A program made the position numbers and the translations under genes. DNA of 39,590 nucleotides from Clostridiales bacterium (lineage in GTDB: Bacteria > Bacillota > Clostridia > Oscillospirales > Oscillospiraceae). The notes under the pieces are model-generated. The model did not search any database. It had not been told where the DNA came from and saw only the letters and a list, made by a program, of their open reading frames with translations. Numbering within the stretch: position 1 is the stretch's first letter; the number at the start of each line of letters is the position of its first letter. Below are positions 1 to 9,580 of this stretch, piece by piece. The DNA is taken from NCBI GenBank assembly GCA_020860575.1, contig JAJBUB010000125.1:1-39590 (forward strand), in the 5' to 3' direction.

Positions 1-861
1 AAGGGAGAGGGCCTGGGCAATAAGTTCCTGTCCAACATCCGCATGACCGACGCCATCGTCCATGTGGTGCGCTGCTTTGACGACGAGAACGTCATCCATG
101 TGGAGGGCAGCACCGACCCCGTCCGGGACATCGGCATCATCGACCTGGAGCTGATCATGGCCGACCTGGAGATGGTGGACCGGCGCATCGACAAGGCAAA
201 GAAGGCCGCCAAGGGGGATAAGAAGTTCCTCCACGAGGCGGAGGTGTTCTCCGGCCTCCGGGATTGGCTCAACGACGGCAACTCGGTGCGCTCCTACCAG
301 TGCAGTGAGGACGACCGGGAGCTGATCGCCACCAGCGACCTGCTGACCCTGAAGCCGGTCATCTATGCCGCCAATCTGGACGAGGACACCTTCTCCGGCG
401 GGGAATACGGGGAGAACCCCTATTACTGCGCCGTGAAGGAGCTGGCGGACAAGGAGGGAGCGCAGGTGATCCCCGTCTGCGCCAGTCTGGAGGAGGAGCT
501 GAGCCAGATGGACAGCGAGGAGCAGGCCGCTTTTATGGAGGACCTTGGCATCCCGGAGTCCGGTCTGGACCGGCTGGTGAAGGCCAGCTATACCCTCCTG
601 GGCCTGATCTCCTTCCTGACCTCCGGGGAGGACGAGTGCCGGGCCTGGACCATCACCCGGGGCACCAAGGCCCCCCAGGCGGCGGGCAAGATCCACTCCG
701 ACTTCGAGCGGGGCTTTATCCGGGCAGAGGTCATCGCCTATGACGACATGGTAGCCTGCGGCAGCGAAAAAGCAGCCCGGGAAAAGGGCCTGATGCGCTC
801 CGAGGGTAAGGAGTACGTGGTCCAGGACGGGGACATCATCCTGTTCCGGTTCAATGTGTGA
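1..861 (+). CDS. ychF: Redox-regulated ATPase YchF (Obg-like GTPase family), 5'-truncated by window edge
   Basis: Open frame continues upstream of the listed ATG to base 1 ([36 protein letters not shown]...); C-terminal TGS-like end ([49 protein letters not shown]) typical of YchF. Confidence 0.96.
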   Translation, partial: KGEGLGNKFLSNIRMTDAIVHVVRCFDDENVIHVEGSTDPVRDIGIIDLELIMADLEMVDRRIDKAKKAAKGDKKFLHEAEVFSGLRDWLNDGNSVRSYQCSEDDRELIATSDLLTLKPVIYAANLDEDTFSGGEYGENPYYCAVKELADKEGAQVIPVCASLEEELSQMDSEEQAAFMEDLGIPESGLDRLVKASYTLLGLISFLTSGEDECRAWTITRGTKAPQAAGKIHSDFERGFIRAEVIAYDDMVACGSEKAAREKGLMRSEGKEYVVQDGDIILFRFNV

Positions 862-897
862 ACGCAATTGCCGGGACAGATGAGGTAAATACACAAC

Positions 898-932
898 AAA
901 AACCGGATAGGCGGCGATGCCTCAACGGTTTT
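898..932. terminator. Imperfect hairpin between convergent ychF and fumarase-beta genes (possible bidirectional terminator)
   Basis: AAAACCG gat AGGC ggcgat GCCT caa CGGTTTT; A-run on the left and T-run on the right. Confidence 0.5.
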
Positions 933-951
933 GAATTTGCCCGACTGTCAT

Positions 952-1515
952 TTATTTTATTTGGTACGCCTCCCGGACAGTCTCATAGAGACTGTTCCCC
1001 TGGGCGTCCATGGCCACGGTGAGGGGGAGATCGCAGACGGTCATCCGTTTCACCGACTCACAGCCCAGATCGTCAAAGGCGATGACCTCTGCCTTCTGGA
1101 TGCACCGGGCGATGAGCGCCCCGGCCCCGCCCACGGCGGCAAAGTAACAGGCCCCGTTGCGGACGATGGCGGCCCGGACCTGGTCGTCCATCTGACCCTT
1201 GCCGATGATGCCTACCAGCCCCAGATCCAGCAGCCGGGGGGCAAAGCCGTTCATCCGGCTGGAGGTGGTGGGGCCGCAGGCCCCCACCGCCATCCCCTGC
1301 TGGGCGGGCGTGGGACCGGCGGAGTAGATGATGGCGTCCCGGAGGGGGAAGGGGGGCTGCTCCCCCCGGTCCAGCAGGGCGAAGATGCGCTTGTGGGCGG
1401 CGTCCCGGGCGGTGTAGATCGTCCCGCTGAGGATGACCCGGTCCCCCGCCCGAAGCGCAGGGGCTACCGACCGAAGCTGCTCCGTGGAGAGGCGATAGGT
1501 CTGGGACGTACTCAC
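952..1515 (-). CDS. Fe-S hydro-lyase, fumarate hydratase / tartrate dehydratase beta subunit (C-terminal domain type)
   Basis: Protein SVAPALRAGDRVILSGTIYTARDAAHKRI...GPTTSSRMNGFAPRLLDLGLVGIIGKG... matches the class I fumarase beta-domain family. Confidence 0.92.
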   Translation of the reverse strand: MSTSQTYRLSTEQLRSVAPALRAGDRVILSGTIYTARDAAHKRIFALLDRGEQPPFPLRDAIIYSAGPTPAQQGMAVGACGPTTSSRMNGFAPRLLDLGLVGIIGKGQMDDQVRAAIVRNGACYFAAVGGAGALIARCIQKAEVIAFDDLGCESVKRMTVCDLPLTVAMDAQGNSLYETVREAYQIK

Positions 1516-2243
1516 TGCTCTCCCTCCTCACACAGCTCCTCCACCGCCTGTGCATTCTCCTCAAAGGTGCGGCTCAGGCTGGAGAGATCCTGACGCAAGG
1601 CGTCCACCTCCCGGAGCGCACCGGTGACGCTGTTTTTCAGGTCGTCGGAGGCGGTGACAAAGTCCCGCCTGGTCCGGGCCATCAGCTGCCGACGCTCTGC
1701 CCTGATGTGCTCCGCCTCGTCAGAGGCCTGGGCGACAGTGCGCTCCGCCTGCTGCCGGGCCTGCTCCTGGACGGACTCCGCCCGGGCGTTGGCCTGGGCC
1801 AGAATTTCCGATTCCTTTGCCCGGGCCTGGGCCAGAATGGCGTCCGCCTCGGCCTTTGCCGACTCCAGCAGGGAGGACGCCCGGCGGCGGGCCTCCAGCT
1901 CGATGGAGGCAAAGTCGTCCTTTAGCTGCCGATAGCCCTCCGCCTGGTCCCGCAGCTCCTGGGCAGAGCGGCCCTCGGCCAGCAGAGGCTCCAGCTGGGT
2001 CTGAAGAGACTTGTTTTCCTCCTCCAGAGCCTCCGCCCGGGCGTTGGCCGTCTCCAGCTGCTGCCGCAGCGACGACAGCTCCGCCTCAGCGGCCTGGGCA
2101 TCTCCCCGGGCCGCCTCCAGCTGGGCGGTCAGGCGCTCCGTCTCCTGGTTGTGTTCCTTTGCAGTGCGCTCAATATAATCCAGCACGTCCTGGCGATGGA
2201 AACCGCCGAAGCCGGCCGTGCGAAAGGAATTGTTCTGCTCCAC
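1512..2243 (-). CDS. DivIVA-domain-like coiled-coil protein
   Basis: N-terminus SFRTAGFGGFHRQDVLDYIERTAKEHNQE resembles the DivIVA N-terminal motif; long Glu/Ala/Gln coiled coil follows; stop overlaps start of the fumarase-beta gene. Confidence 0.75.
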   Translation of the reverse strand: MEQNNSFRTAGFGGFHRQDVLDYIERTAKEHNQETERLTAQLEAARGDAQAAEAELSSLRQQLETANARAEALEEENKSLQTQLEPLLAEGRSAQELRDQAEGYRQLKDDFASIELEARRRASSLLESAKAEADAILAQARAKESEILAQANARAESVQEQARQQAERTVAQASDEAEHIRAERRQLMARTRRDFVTASDDLKNSVTGALREVDALRQDLSSLSRTFEENAQAVEELCEEGEQ

Positions 2244-2274
2244 ACAGATGACCTCCTTTTCTCAGTTCAAGGGC

Positions 2275-2303
2275 AGTATAGCATGGAACCGAAATTTTTA
2301 CAA
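2275..2303 (-). promoter_or_regulatory. Sigma-A-type promoter for the DivIVA-like gene
   Basis: Minus strand TTGTAA - 17 nt - TATACT. Confidence 0.7.
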
Positions 2304-2333
2304 GATTTCCGGGAAATTCTGTGGGTTTTCCCC

Positions 2334-2362
2334 TTTACAATTTGGGGAGAAGTTGGTATAAT
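2334..2362 (+). promoter_or_regulatory. Sigma-A-type promoter for tRNA-Arg
   Basis: TTTACA - 17 nt - TATAAT. Confidence 0.75.
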
Positions 2363-2395
2363 AACCAAGCACTTGAGAGAGTGCATTGCTTATTT

Positions 2396-2468
2396 GCGCC
2401 CGTGGTCTAATGGATAAGGCACCAGATTCCGGTTCTGGTTACTGGGGGTTCGAGTCCCTTCGGGCGTA
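2396..2468 (+). tRNA. tRNA-Arg (anticodon CCG), 3' CCA not encoded
   Basis: Cloverleaf folded by eye: acceptor GCGCCCG/CGGGCGT, D-stem GTCT/AGGC, anticodon stem CCAGA/TCTGG with loop TTCCGGT, T-arm GGGGG TTCGAGT CCCTT, discriminator A. Confidence 0.93.
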
Positions 2469-2476
2469 TATCGGCT

Positions 2477-2524
2477 GGACGCCCATTCTGATGCTTCTTG
2501 TATCAGAATGGGCGTCCGTTTTTT
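2477..2524 (+). terminator. Rho-independent terminator after tRNA-Arg
   Basis: Perfect 16-bp stem GGACGCCCATTCTGAT / ATCAGAATGGGCGTCC followed by a T-run. Confidence 0.93.
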
Positions 2525-2620
2525 GCAAATTTGAACGGCGAAAAGTCCCGGGGATGGCTTGCCTCATTGGCCTGACCGCATTATAATAGGACCAATCACA
2601 CGCCAAAAGGAGACCTTTTT

Positions 2621-3652
2621 ATGTATGAGATCGATATGAAGAGCTGTATGGAGCGTTTCCAAGACCTGCTGGCTGTCGACAGCACAACCGGGCAGTTCCG
2701 TGAGGTTCAAAACTGCGTGGTGGCCCAGCTGGAGGCGCTGGGCTGCCCGGTCCATGTCACCCACAAGGGAGGGGTCCTCGCCGACCTGGGCGGGGAGGGG
2801 GATCCCCTGGTCATCACCGCCCACCTGGACGACATCGGCCTGATGGTGCGCCATGTCAACGCCGACGGCACCCTGAACGTCTGCCCGGTGGGCGGGCTGT
2901 ACCCCTTCTATTCCGTGGGAGAGAACGTCCGCGTCCACACCCGGGACGGGGCGGTGTACACCGGCACTGTCTGCCGCACCCCCAACTCCGTCCACGTCAC
3001 CGAGGAGGAGCTGCGCCAGGCGGCGGGAGATTTCCGGAAAAACGTCTGCGTGGTGCTGGACGAGCCGGTGTCCTCCGCCGCCGAGATGAAGGCCCTGGGG
3101 GTGGAGACCGGGGACGTGATCGCTCTGGAGCCTCGCTTCACCCTGTCCAACGGCTATGTCAAGTCCCGCTTTGTGGACGACAAGGCCTGCGCCGCCGTGC
3201 TTTTGGAGTGCATCCGGTATCTGAAGGACAACGGATTGACGCCCCGGCGCAAGGTGCTGGCCTATTTCTCCATGTATGAGGAGATCGGCCACGGCACCTC
3301 CTGGCTGCCGGAGGGGGTGCGGGACATCCTGGCCATCGACATCGCCCCCACCGGCCCGGAGCAGAACTCCGACGAGCGGAAGGTGTCTATCTTCGCCAAG
3401 GACTCCCGGTACCCCTACCACTGGGAGATGACCAGCGAGCTGCGCCGGGCGGCCATCGACAACGGGGTGGACTACGTCATGGACATTTTCACCCCACACT
3501 ACGGCACCGATGCCAACGTCTCCCTGGTGGCGGGACACGACGTCCGCCACGCCGCCATCGGCCCCGGCACCGCCAACAGCCACGGCTACGAGCGCACCCA
3601 TCTGGACGGTCTGAAAAACACCGGGGCGCTGGTGCTGAGCTATATCCTCTGA
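2621..3652 (+). CDS. M42 family metallopeptidase (aminopeptidase)
   Basis: ITAHLDDIGLMV, VDDKACAAVLLECIRYL, YEEIGHGTS, DIAPTGPEQ and HYGTDANVSLVAGHDVRHAAIGPGTANSHGYERTHLDGL motifs typical of M42 peptidases. Confidence 0.92.
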   Translation: MYEIDMKSCMERFQDLLAVDSTTGQFREVQNCVVAQLEALGCPVHVTHKGGVLADLGGEGDPLVITAHLDDIGLMVRHVNADGTLNVCPVGGLYPFYSVGENVRVHTRDGAVYTGTVCRTPNSVHVTEEELRQAAGDFRKNVCVVLDEPVSSAAEMKALGVETGDVIALEPRFTLSNGYVKSRFVDDKACAAVLLECIRYLKDNGLTPRRKVLAYFSMYEEIGHGTSWLPEGVRDILAIDIAPTGPEQNSDERKVSIFAKDSRYPYHWEMTSELRRAAIDNGVDYVMDIFTPHYGTDANVSLVAGHDVRHAAIGPGTANSHGYERTHLDGLKNTGALVLSYIL

Positions 3653-3661
3653 TTTTGAGAG

Positions 3662-3705
3662 ATCGCCGCACAGACCTGTTACGGGGCCTGTGCGGTGATT
3701 TTTTT
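3662..3705 (+). terminator. Rho-independent terminator
   Basis: ATCGCCGCACAG / CTGTGCGGTGAT stem followed by T7. Confidence 0.9.
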
Positions 3706-3724
3706 ACCCTTTCTGTGAAGTCCG

Positions 3725-3753
3725 GCATAATTTTCGTCTCATCGGGCAAACTT
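3725..3753 (+). promoter_or_regulatory. Candidate forespore (sigma-F/G type) promoter for spoVAD-spoVAE
   Basis: GCATA - 17 nt - CAAACTT, loosely resembling forespore sigma consensus (-35 GHATR, -10 CATNNTA); no sigma-A match seen here. Confidence 0.35.
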
Positions 3754-3772
3754 TCTCCACAGAAGGGAGCGA

Positions 3773-4792
3773 ATGTGGATGGAAACGAAGAAGCAGGGCA
3801 GCAGGACCTTTGCCCTGGCCTGTCCCCCCTCAGCGGCGGGTTGGGGCAGCGTAGTGGGCAAAAAGGAGGGCCAGGGCCCTCTGGGGCGGTGCTTCGGCTC
3901 CGTCTCCCAGGACAGCTATTTCGGGGAAAAGACCTGGGAACGGGCGGAGAGCGTCATGCAGGAACAGGCGCTGGCCCAGGCCCTGGAGCGGGCGGGACAG
4001 CCTGCCGGGGCGCTGGACGCCCTCTTTGGGGGCGACCTGATGAACCAGTGCATCGCCACCTCCTACGCCGCCCGGAGTACGGGCGTCCCCTTTTTCGGCC
4101 TCTACGGGGCCTGCTCTACGATGGCGGAGAGCCTGGCCCTGGCGGCGCTGCTGCTGGACGGAGGCTTTGGGGAGTGGACGGGGGCGGTGGCCTCCAGCCA
4201 CTTCTGTACAGCGGAGCGGCAGTACCGGACGCCCCTGGAATACGGGGGCCAGCGGACCCCTACCGCCCAGTGGACGGCCACCGCCGCCGGAGCGGTGGTG
4301 CTGGCGAAAAACGGGCCGGGGCCATATGTCACACATGTCACCGTGGGCCGGGTCCGGGACCGGGGCATCAGGGACGCCAACAATATGGGGGCGGCCATGG
4401 CCCCCGCCGCCTACGACACCATCGACACCCACCTGAAGGACACGGGGCGCTCCTCCAGCTTTTACGACCTCATCGTAACCGGAGATCTGGGCAAGCTTGG
4501 CCAGGCCCTGGTGGTGAAGCTGTTCGGCCAGGACGGGGTGGAGCTGTCCAACTACAACGACTGCGGGCTGATGCTCTACGACCTGGAGGACCAGGACGTT
4601 CACTGTGGCGGCTCCGGCTGTGGCTGCTCCGCCGCCGTGCTCACCGGGCTGCTGCTGGAGGGGCTGCGCAGCGGACAGTGGGAGAATATCCTGTTCTGCG
4701 GCACCGGCGCGCTCCACTCTCCCACTGCCTTGGGCCAGGGGGAGAGCATCCCCGGCATCTGCCATGCCGTGGCCCTGTCCGCTCGGCGATAG
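3773..4792 (+). CDS. spoVAD: Stage V sporulation protein AD
   Basis: Thiolase-fold SpoVAD motifs: GGDLMNQCIATSYAARSTGVPFFGLYGACSTMAESLALAALLLDGGF, DLGKLGQALV, GLMLYDLEDQDVHCGGSGCGCSAAV. Start may be ATG 3779 (better RBS spacing). Confidence 0.94.
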   Translation: MWMETKKQGSRTFALACPPSAAGWGSVVGKKEGQGPLGRCFGSVSQDSYFGEKTWERAESVMQEQALAQALERAGQPAGALDALFGGDLMNQCIATSYAARSTGVPFFGLYGACSTMAESLALAALLLDGGFGEWTGAVASSHFCTAERQYRTPLEYGGQRTPTAQWTATAAGAVVLAKNGPGPYVTHVTVGRVRDRGIRDANNMGAAMAPAAYDTIDTHLKDTGRSSSFYDLIVTGDLGKLGQALVVKLFGQDGVELSNYNDCGLMLYDLEDQDVHCGGSGCGCSAAVLTGLLLEGLRSGQWENILFCGTGALHSPTALGQGESIPGICHAVALSARR

Positions 4793-4805
4793 GAGGAGAT
4801 GTGAC

Positions 4806-5177
4806 ATGACGGATATCATCTACAACTGCATCAAGGCGTTTCTCGCCGGAGGGCTGATCTGCCTGGTGGGGCAGGCGCTCATTGACCGCACCAGCCTGAC
4901 CCCCGCCCGCATCCTGACCACCTTCGTGGTGGCGGGGGTGATTTTGGAGGCGGTGGGACTGTATGGCCCCTTTGCCGATTGGGCCGGGTCGGGGGCCTCC
5001 GTCCCCCTCACCGGCTTTGGCTCCAACCTGGCCCGGGGGGTCCGGGAGGCGGTGATGACCGACGGCGTCCTGGGAGCCTTCACAGGGGGGACCGCCGCCG
5101 CTGCGGGAGGCATCGCCGCCGCCGTCCTCTTCGGCTGGCTGGCCGCCGTGGCCTTCCAGCCGGAGGACAAGAGCTGA
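4806..5177 (+). CDS. spoVAE: Stage V sporulation protein AE
   Basis: MTDIIYNCIKAFLAGGLICLVGQALIDRTSLTPARILTTFVVAGVILEAVGLYGPFADWAGSGASVPLTGFGSNLARG; SpoVAE family; immediately follows spoVAD. Confidence 0.93.
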   Translation: MTDIIYNCIKAFLAGGLICLVGQALIDRTSLTPARILTTFVVAGVILEAVGLYGPFADWAGSGASVPLTGFGSNLARGVREAVMTDGVLGAFTGGTAAAAGGIAAAVLFGWLAAVAFQPEDKS

Positions 5178-5237
5178 GAGATGGGGGTGTCCCTCTCAAA
5201 TAGGATCGCCGCCCCGCTGATGCAGGGAGCGTAGCGG

Positions 5238-5270
5238 AAGCGCCGCCTCTGTCGCGAAAGGCGGCGCTTT
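5238..5270 (+). terminator. Terminator hairpin after spoVAE
   Basis: AAGCGCCGCC / GGCGGCGCTT perfect 10-bp stem, short T-run. Confidence 0.75.
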
Positions 5271-5349
5271 ACATCGGAGCGGGAGACGGAAGGATGCTGC
5301 ACAGAGTCAATTTTCGGTATCGGCGCCGGAATTTCCTCTGCATCCCCAC

Positions 5350-5377
5350 TTGACATTGCCCAAAGAGATGCTATAAT
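5350..5377 (+). promoter_or_regulatory. Consensus sigma-A promoter of trp operon
   Basis: TTGACA - 16 nt - TATAAT. Confidence 0.9.
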
Positions 5378-5384
5378 ATCGTTA

Positions 5385-5670
5385 ACTGAACATCGTCCAT
5401 GAAACCGTTGAAGTGGAGATAACGGCAGGATACGCGTGTACAGAGAGCCGGGGTGCTGAAACTCTGGCAGCAGACTGCGTGTCAAATTGACCACGGAGGG
5501 CACGGCGAACCGCCCGGGAGGGCGCAGTATCCCGTGACGTGAGGGCATACGTCAATTGCCGGAAATGTGTTTGCATTTCGCAAAGTGCGCAGAATTTCTG
5601 CGAAACAAGGTGGCACCGCGGTACATCCGTCCTTGACTGAGCAACAGTCATGGGCGGTTTTCATTTTTCC
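5385..5670 (+). promoter_or_regulatory. T-box leader RNA upstream of trpE
   Basis: Stem I AGAGAG motif (5441-5446), T-box core AAGGTGGCACCGCGG (5607-5621), downstream terminator hairpin and T-rich tail. Confidence 0.92.
5627..5668 (+). terminator. T-box regulated terminator
   Basis: CCGTCC TT GACT ... AGTC AT GGGCGG followed by TTTTCATTTTT; 5' side competes with the T-box antiterminator. Confidence 0.85.
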
Positions 5671-5711
5671 GGGGCGCAGCCGCCCCCACCTCTTTCTCGG
5701 GAGATGATGTC

Positions 5712-7190
5712 ATGGAAAAACGCTACTATCCCACACTGGAGCAGGCCCGGCAGTACGAGGCGGACTATCGCACCGTCCCCGTCACCCGCACCATCCTCTC
5801 CGACCGCTGCACCACCATCGAGACGCTACGTATCCTGAAATCCGTCAGCCGCCACTGCTTTCTGCTGGAGAGCCTGGAGGACTCCGGCCGCTGGGGACGG
5901 TACACCTTCCTGGGCTATCAGCCCCGGCTGGAGTTCACCTGTCAGGACGGGGTCGTCCGGGTGCGCAACGGGTTCGAGATGAAGGTGGAGACGCGGAATC
6001 CCGGAGAGATCATCCGTCAGATCGTCCGGGACAACCGCAGCCCCAAAATTCCCGGTTTGCCCCCCTTTACCGGCGGCCTGATGGGGTACTTCTCCTACGA
6101 CTACATCAAGTATGCCGAACCCACCCTGAACCTGGAGGCCAACGATCAGGAGTCCTTCAAGGACGTGGACCTGATGTTGTTTGACAAGCTCATCGCCTTC
6201 GACAATCTGAAGCAGACGGTGACGGTCATCTGCAACGCCAGGACGGACGCCCTGGAGGAGAACTACCGCAACGCCTGTCTGGAGCTGGACGCCATGGTAG
6301 AGCTGCTCCTCCCCGGGCCCCCCGCCCCCCCCCGGCCCCGCCGGCTGAAAAGCGATTTCACCGCCCTGTTCGACAAAGAGCGCTACTGCCAGATGGTGGA
6401 GACCGCCCGACACTACATCTACGAGGGCGACATCTTCCAGGTGGTGTTATCCAACCGGCTCCAGGCCCAGGTGGAGGGCAGTCTGCTGGACACCTACCGC
6501 CTGCTGCGCACCAGCAACCCCTCCCCCTATATGTTCTACATCTCCAGCGACGACGTGGAGATCGTGGGGGCCTCCCCGGAGACGCTGGTGAAGCTCCAGG
6601 ACGGGGTGCTGCACACCTTCCCCCTGGCGGGCACCCGGCCCCGGGGCAAGACGGAGGCGGAGGACCAGGCCCTGGAGCGGGAGCTGCTGGCCGACCCCAA
6701 GGAGCTGTCGGAACACAATATGCTGGTGGACCTGGGCCGGAACGACATCGGCCGCCTGTCCAAATTCGGCACGGTGGAGGTGGAGAAGTATCTCTCCGTG
6801 GAGCGGTACTCCCACGTCATGCACATCGGCTCCACCGTCCGGGGGGAGATCCGGGACGACCGGGACGCGGTGGACGCCGTGGGCTGCGTCCTCCCCGCCG
6901 GCACTCTCTCCGGCGCGCCCAAGCTCCGGGCCTGCGAGATCATCCACGAGCTGGAGGGCAACAAGCGGGGCATCTACGGCGGGGCCATCGGCTACATCGA
7001 CTTCACCGGCAACCTGGACACCTGCATCGCCATCCGCCTGGCCTTCCAGAAGAACGGTACCGCCTACGTCCGCTCGGGAGCGGGCATCGTGGCCGACTCC
7101 GTCCCGGAGAAGGAGTACCAGGAGTGCATCAACAAGGCCGCCGCCGTGATGAACGCCATCCGCGCCTCGGAGGGAGGGATCGACCAATGA
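5712..7190 (+). CDS. trpE: Anthranilate synthase component I
   Basis: Chorismate-binding motifs: GDIFQVVLSNR, FPLAGTRPRGKTEAED, ELLADPKELSEHNMLVDLGRND, LPAGTLSGAPKLRA, RSGAGIVADSVPEKEY. Confidence 0.97.
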   Translation: MEKRYYPTLEQARQYEADYRTVPVTRTILSDRCTTIETLRILKSVSRHCFLLESLEDSGRWGRYTFLGYQPRLEFTCQDGVVRVRNGFEMKVETRNPGEIIRQIVRDNRSPKIPGLPPFTGGLMGYFSYDYIKYAEPTLNLEANDQESFKDVDLMLFDKLIAFDNLKQTVTVICNARTDALEENYRNACLELDAMVELLLPGPPAPPRPRRLKSDFTALFDKERYCQMVETARHYIYEGDIFQVVLSNRLQAQVEGSLLDTYRLLRTSNPSPYMFYISSDDVEIVGASPETLVKLQDGVLHTFPLAGTRPRGKTEAEDQALERELLADPKELSEHNMLVDLGRNDIGRLSKFGTVEVEKYLSVERYSHVMHIGSTVRGEIRDDRDAVDAVGCVLPAGTLSGAPKLRACEIIHELEGNKRGIYGGAIGYIDFTGNLDTCIAIRLAFQKNGTAYVRSGAGIVADSVPEKEYQECINKAAAVMNAIRASEGGIDQ

Positions 7191-7768
7191 TCCTGCTGAT
7201 CGACAACTATGACAGCTTTTCCTACAACCTCTATCAGCTGATAGGCTCTATCGACCCGGACATCCGGGTGGTGCGCAACGACGAGGTGACGACGGCCCAG
7301 GCCGCCGCCCTTCATCCCCAGGCCATCATCCTCTCCCCCGGCCCGGGCAGGCCGGAGAACGCCGGCATCTGCATGGAGGTGGTAAAGGAGCTGGGGGGGA
7401 CCGTCCCCATCCTGGGGGTCTGCCTGGGACACCAGGCCATCTGCACCGCCTACGGAGGCACCGTGAGCTACGCAAAGGCACTGATGCACGGGAAGCAGTC
7501 CCTGGCCGCCCTCGACCCCGCCTCTCCCCTGTTCCGTCTCTGCTGGGAGACGGAGCCGGTAGCCCGGTACCACTCCCTCTCCGCCGTGGAGGACAGCCTG
7601 CCCGACTGTCTCCGGGTCACTGCCCGGACAGAGGACGGGGAGGTTATGGCGGTGCAGCACAACGAGTATCCGGTCTTTGGCCTGCAATTCCACCCGGAGT
7701 CCATTCTGACCCCCTGTGGGAAAACGATACTGCAAAACTTCATTCAAATCGCAAACGGAGGTAAGTAA
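7187..7768 (+). CDS. trpG: Anthranilate synthase component II (glutamine amidotransferase)
   Basis: [56 protein letters not shown] overlap with trpE. Confidence 0.96.
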   Translation: MILLIDNYDSFSYNLYQLIGSIDPDIRVVRNDEVTTAQAAALHPQAIILSPGPGRPENAGICMEVVKELGGTVPILGVCLGHQAICTAYGGTVSYAKALMHGKQSLAALDPASPLFRLCWETEPVARYHSLSAVEDSLPDCLRVTARTEDGEVMAVQHNEYPVFGLQFHPESILTPCGKTILQNFIQIANGGK

Positions 7769-7769
7769 A

Positions 7770-8792
7770 ATGATCAAAGAGGCTATTGTGAAAATCGTAA
7801 ACAAGGAAGACCTGACCTATGACGAGGCGTATCAGGTCATGGGCGAGATCATGCGGGGGGAGACCACTCCCACCCAGACCTCCGCCTTCCTGGCGGCCCT
7901 CTCCACCAAGAGCGCCAAGGCGGAGACCGCCGACGAGATCTCCGGCTGCGCCGCCGCCATGAGCGAGCTGGCCGTGCCGGTGGACGGCGGCGGGCTGCAC
8001 ACCATGGAGATCGTGGGCACCGGCGGCGACAACGCCCACAGCTTCAACATCTCCACCACCTCCATGTTCGTCATGGCGGCAGGCGGGGTGAAGGTTGCCA
8101 AGCACGGCAACCGGGCCGCCTCCTCCAGCTGCGGCACCGCCGACTGCCTGGAGGCCCTGGGGGTCAACATCCAGGAGGGGCCGGAGACCTGTGCCCGTCT
8201 GCTCCAGGAGATCGGCATCTGCTTCATGTTCGCCCAGCGGTTCCACCCCGCCATGAAATATGTGGGTGCCATCCGCAAGGAGCTGGGCTTCCGCACCGTG
8301 TTCAACATCCTCGGCCCCATCTCCAACCCCGCCAAGCCCTACTATGAGCTGCTGGGGGTCTATGACGAATATCTGGTGGAGCCTCTGGCCCGGGTGCTGA
8401 CCAGTCTGGGCGTGAAGCGGGGCATGGTGGTCCACGGACAGGATAAGCTGGATGAGCTGTCCATCAGCGCCCCCACCACCGTCTGCGAGTTCCACGACGG
8501 GGAGTATTACAGTTATATCCTCCAGCCGGAGGACTTCGGCCTGACCCGGGCCACGAAAAAGGACATCGAGGGCGGCACGCCGGAGGAGAACGCCAAGATC
8601 GTCACCGACATCCTCACCGGCAAGCTCACCGGCCCCAAGCGGGACGTGGTGCTGCTGAACGCCGGTTCCGCCCTGTATGTCGCAGAAAAGGCCCCCTCTA
8701 TCGCCGAGGGCGTCAAGCTGGCGGGCCAGCTCATCGACTCCGGAGCCGCCTATGAGAAGCTCCAGGCCCTCATCCGGGAGTCCAACCGATGA
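7770..8792 (+). CDS. trpD: Anthranilate phosphoribosyltransferase
   Basis: [55 protein letters not shown] motifs. Confidence 0.97.
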   Translation: MIKEAIVKIVNKEDLTYDEAYQVMGEIMRGETTPTQTSAFLAALSTKSAKAETADEISGCAAAMSELAVPVDGGGLHTMEIVGTGGDNAHSFNISTTSMFVMAAGGVKVAKHGNRAASSSCGTADCLEALGVNIQEGPETCARLLQEIGICFMFAQRFHPAMKYVGAIRKELGFRTVFNILGPISNPAKPYYELLGVYDEYLVEPLARVLTSLGVKRGMVVHGQDKLDELSISAPTTVCEFHDGEYYSYILQPEDFGLTRATKKDIEGGTPEENAKIVTDILTGKLTGPKRDVVLLNAGSALYVAEKAPSIAEGVKLAGQLIDSGAAYEKLQALIRESNR

Positions 8793-9580
8793 GCAACATT
8801 CTGGACGCCCTGGCCGATCACGCCCGGGAGCGGGTGCTGCGGGACAGCCAGGAGAACTCCCTGGACGTGCTTCAGGAGCTGTGCTGTCAGGGGGGCATTG
8901 CCGACGGTGCCTCCTTTGACGCCGCCCTGCGCAAGCCGGGCCTCAGCGTCATCTGTGAGCTGAAAAAGGCCTCCCCCTCCAAGGGGCTTATCTCCCCGGA
9001 CTTCCCCTATCTGGAGATCGCCTTAGACTACGAGGCGGCGGGGGCGGACTGCATCTCCTGCCTCACCGAGCCGAAATGGTTCCTAGGGTCCGACCAGATC
9101 TTCCGGGAGGTGCGGCAGGCGGTCTATCTCCCCATGCTGCGCAAGGACTTCGTGGTGGACGAGTACCAGCTCTACCAGGCAAAGCTGCTGGGGGCCAACT
9201 GTGTGCTGCTCATCTGCGCCATCCTGGACACCCCCACCCTGGCCCGGTATCTGGACATCTGCCATCAGCTGGGCCTGGCCGCTCTGGTGGAGGCCCACGA
9301 CGAGGGGGAAATTCGCTCCGCCGTCCAGGCGGGGGCCACCCTCATCGGGGTGAACAACCGGAATTTGAAGGACTTCTCCGTGGACCTGACCAACGCCGCC
9401 CGGCTCCGGGACTGCATTCCCCCGGAGGCGGTGTATGTGGCCGAGTCCGGGGTGTGGACCCCGGAGGACGCCGCCGGTCTCCGCTCCGCCGGGGCGGACG
9501 CGGTGCTGATTGGAGAGAGTCTGATGCGCTCCAACGACCGTGCCGCCTTCCTGGCCCGACTGCGGGAGGTGGCCCAATGA
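8789..9580 (+). CDS. trpC: Indole-3-glycerol phosphate synthase
   Basis: [61 protein letters not shown] motifs; ATGA overlap with trpD. Confidence 0.96.
   Translation: MSNILDALADHARERVLRDSQENSLDVLQELCCQGGIADGASFDAALRKPGLSVICELKKASPSKGLISPDFPYLEIALDYEAAGADCISCLTEPKWFLGSDQIFREVRQAVYLPMLRKDFVVDEYQLYQAKLLGANCVLLICAILDTPTLARYLDICHQLGLAALVEAHDEGEIRSAVQAGATLIGVNNRNLKDFSVDLTNAARLRDCIPPEAVYVAESGVWTPEDAAGLRSAGADAVLIGESLMRSNDRAAFLARLREVAQ

Noticed and set aside
931-1593. 220-aa plus-strand ORF opposite the fumarase-beta gene
   Set aside because: Shadow ORF; the minus-strand frame has clear homology.
2386-2586. 66-aa ORF MLICARGLMDKAPDSGSGYWGFESLRA...
   Set aside because: Translation of tRNA-Arg(CCG) and its terminator, a well-known spurious ORF type.
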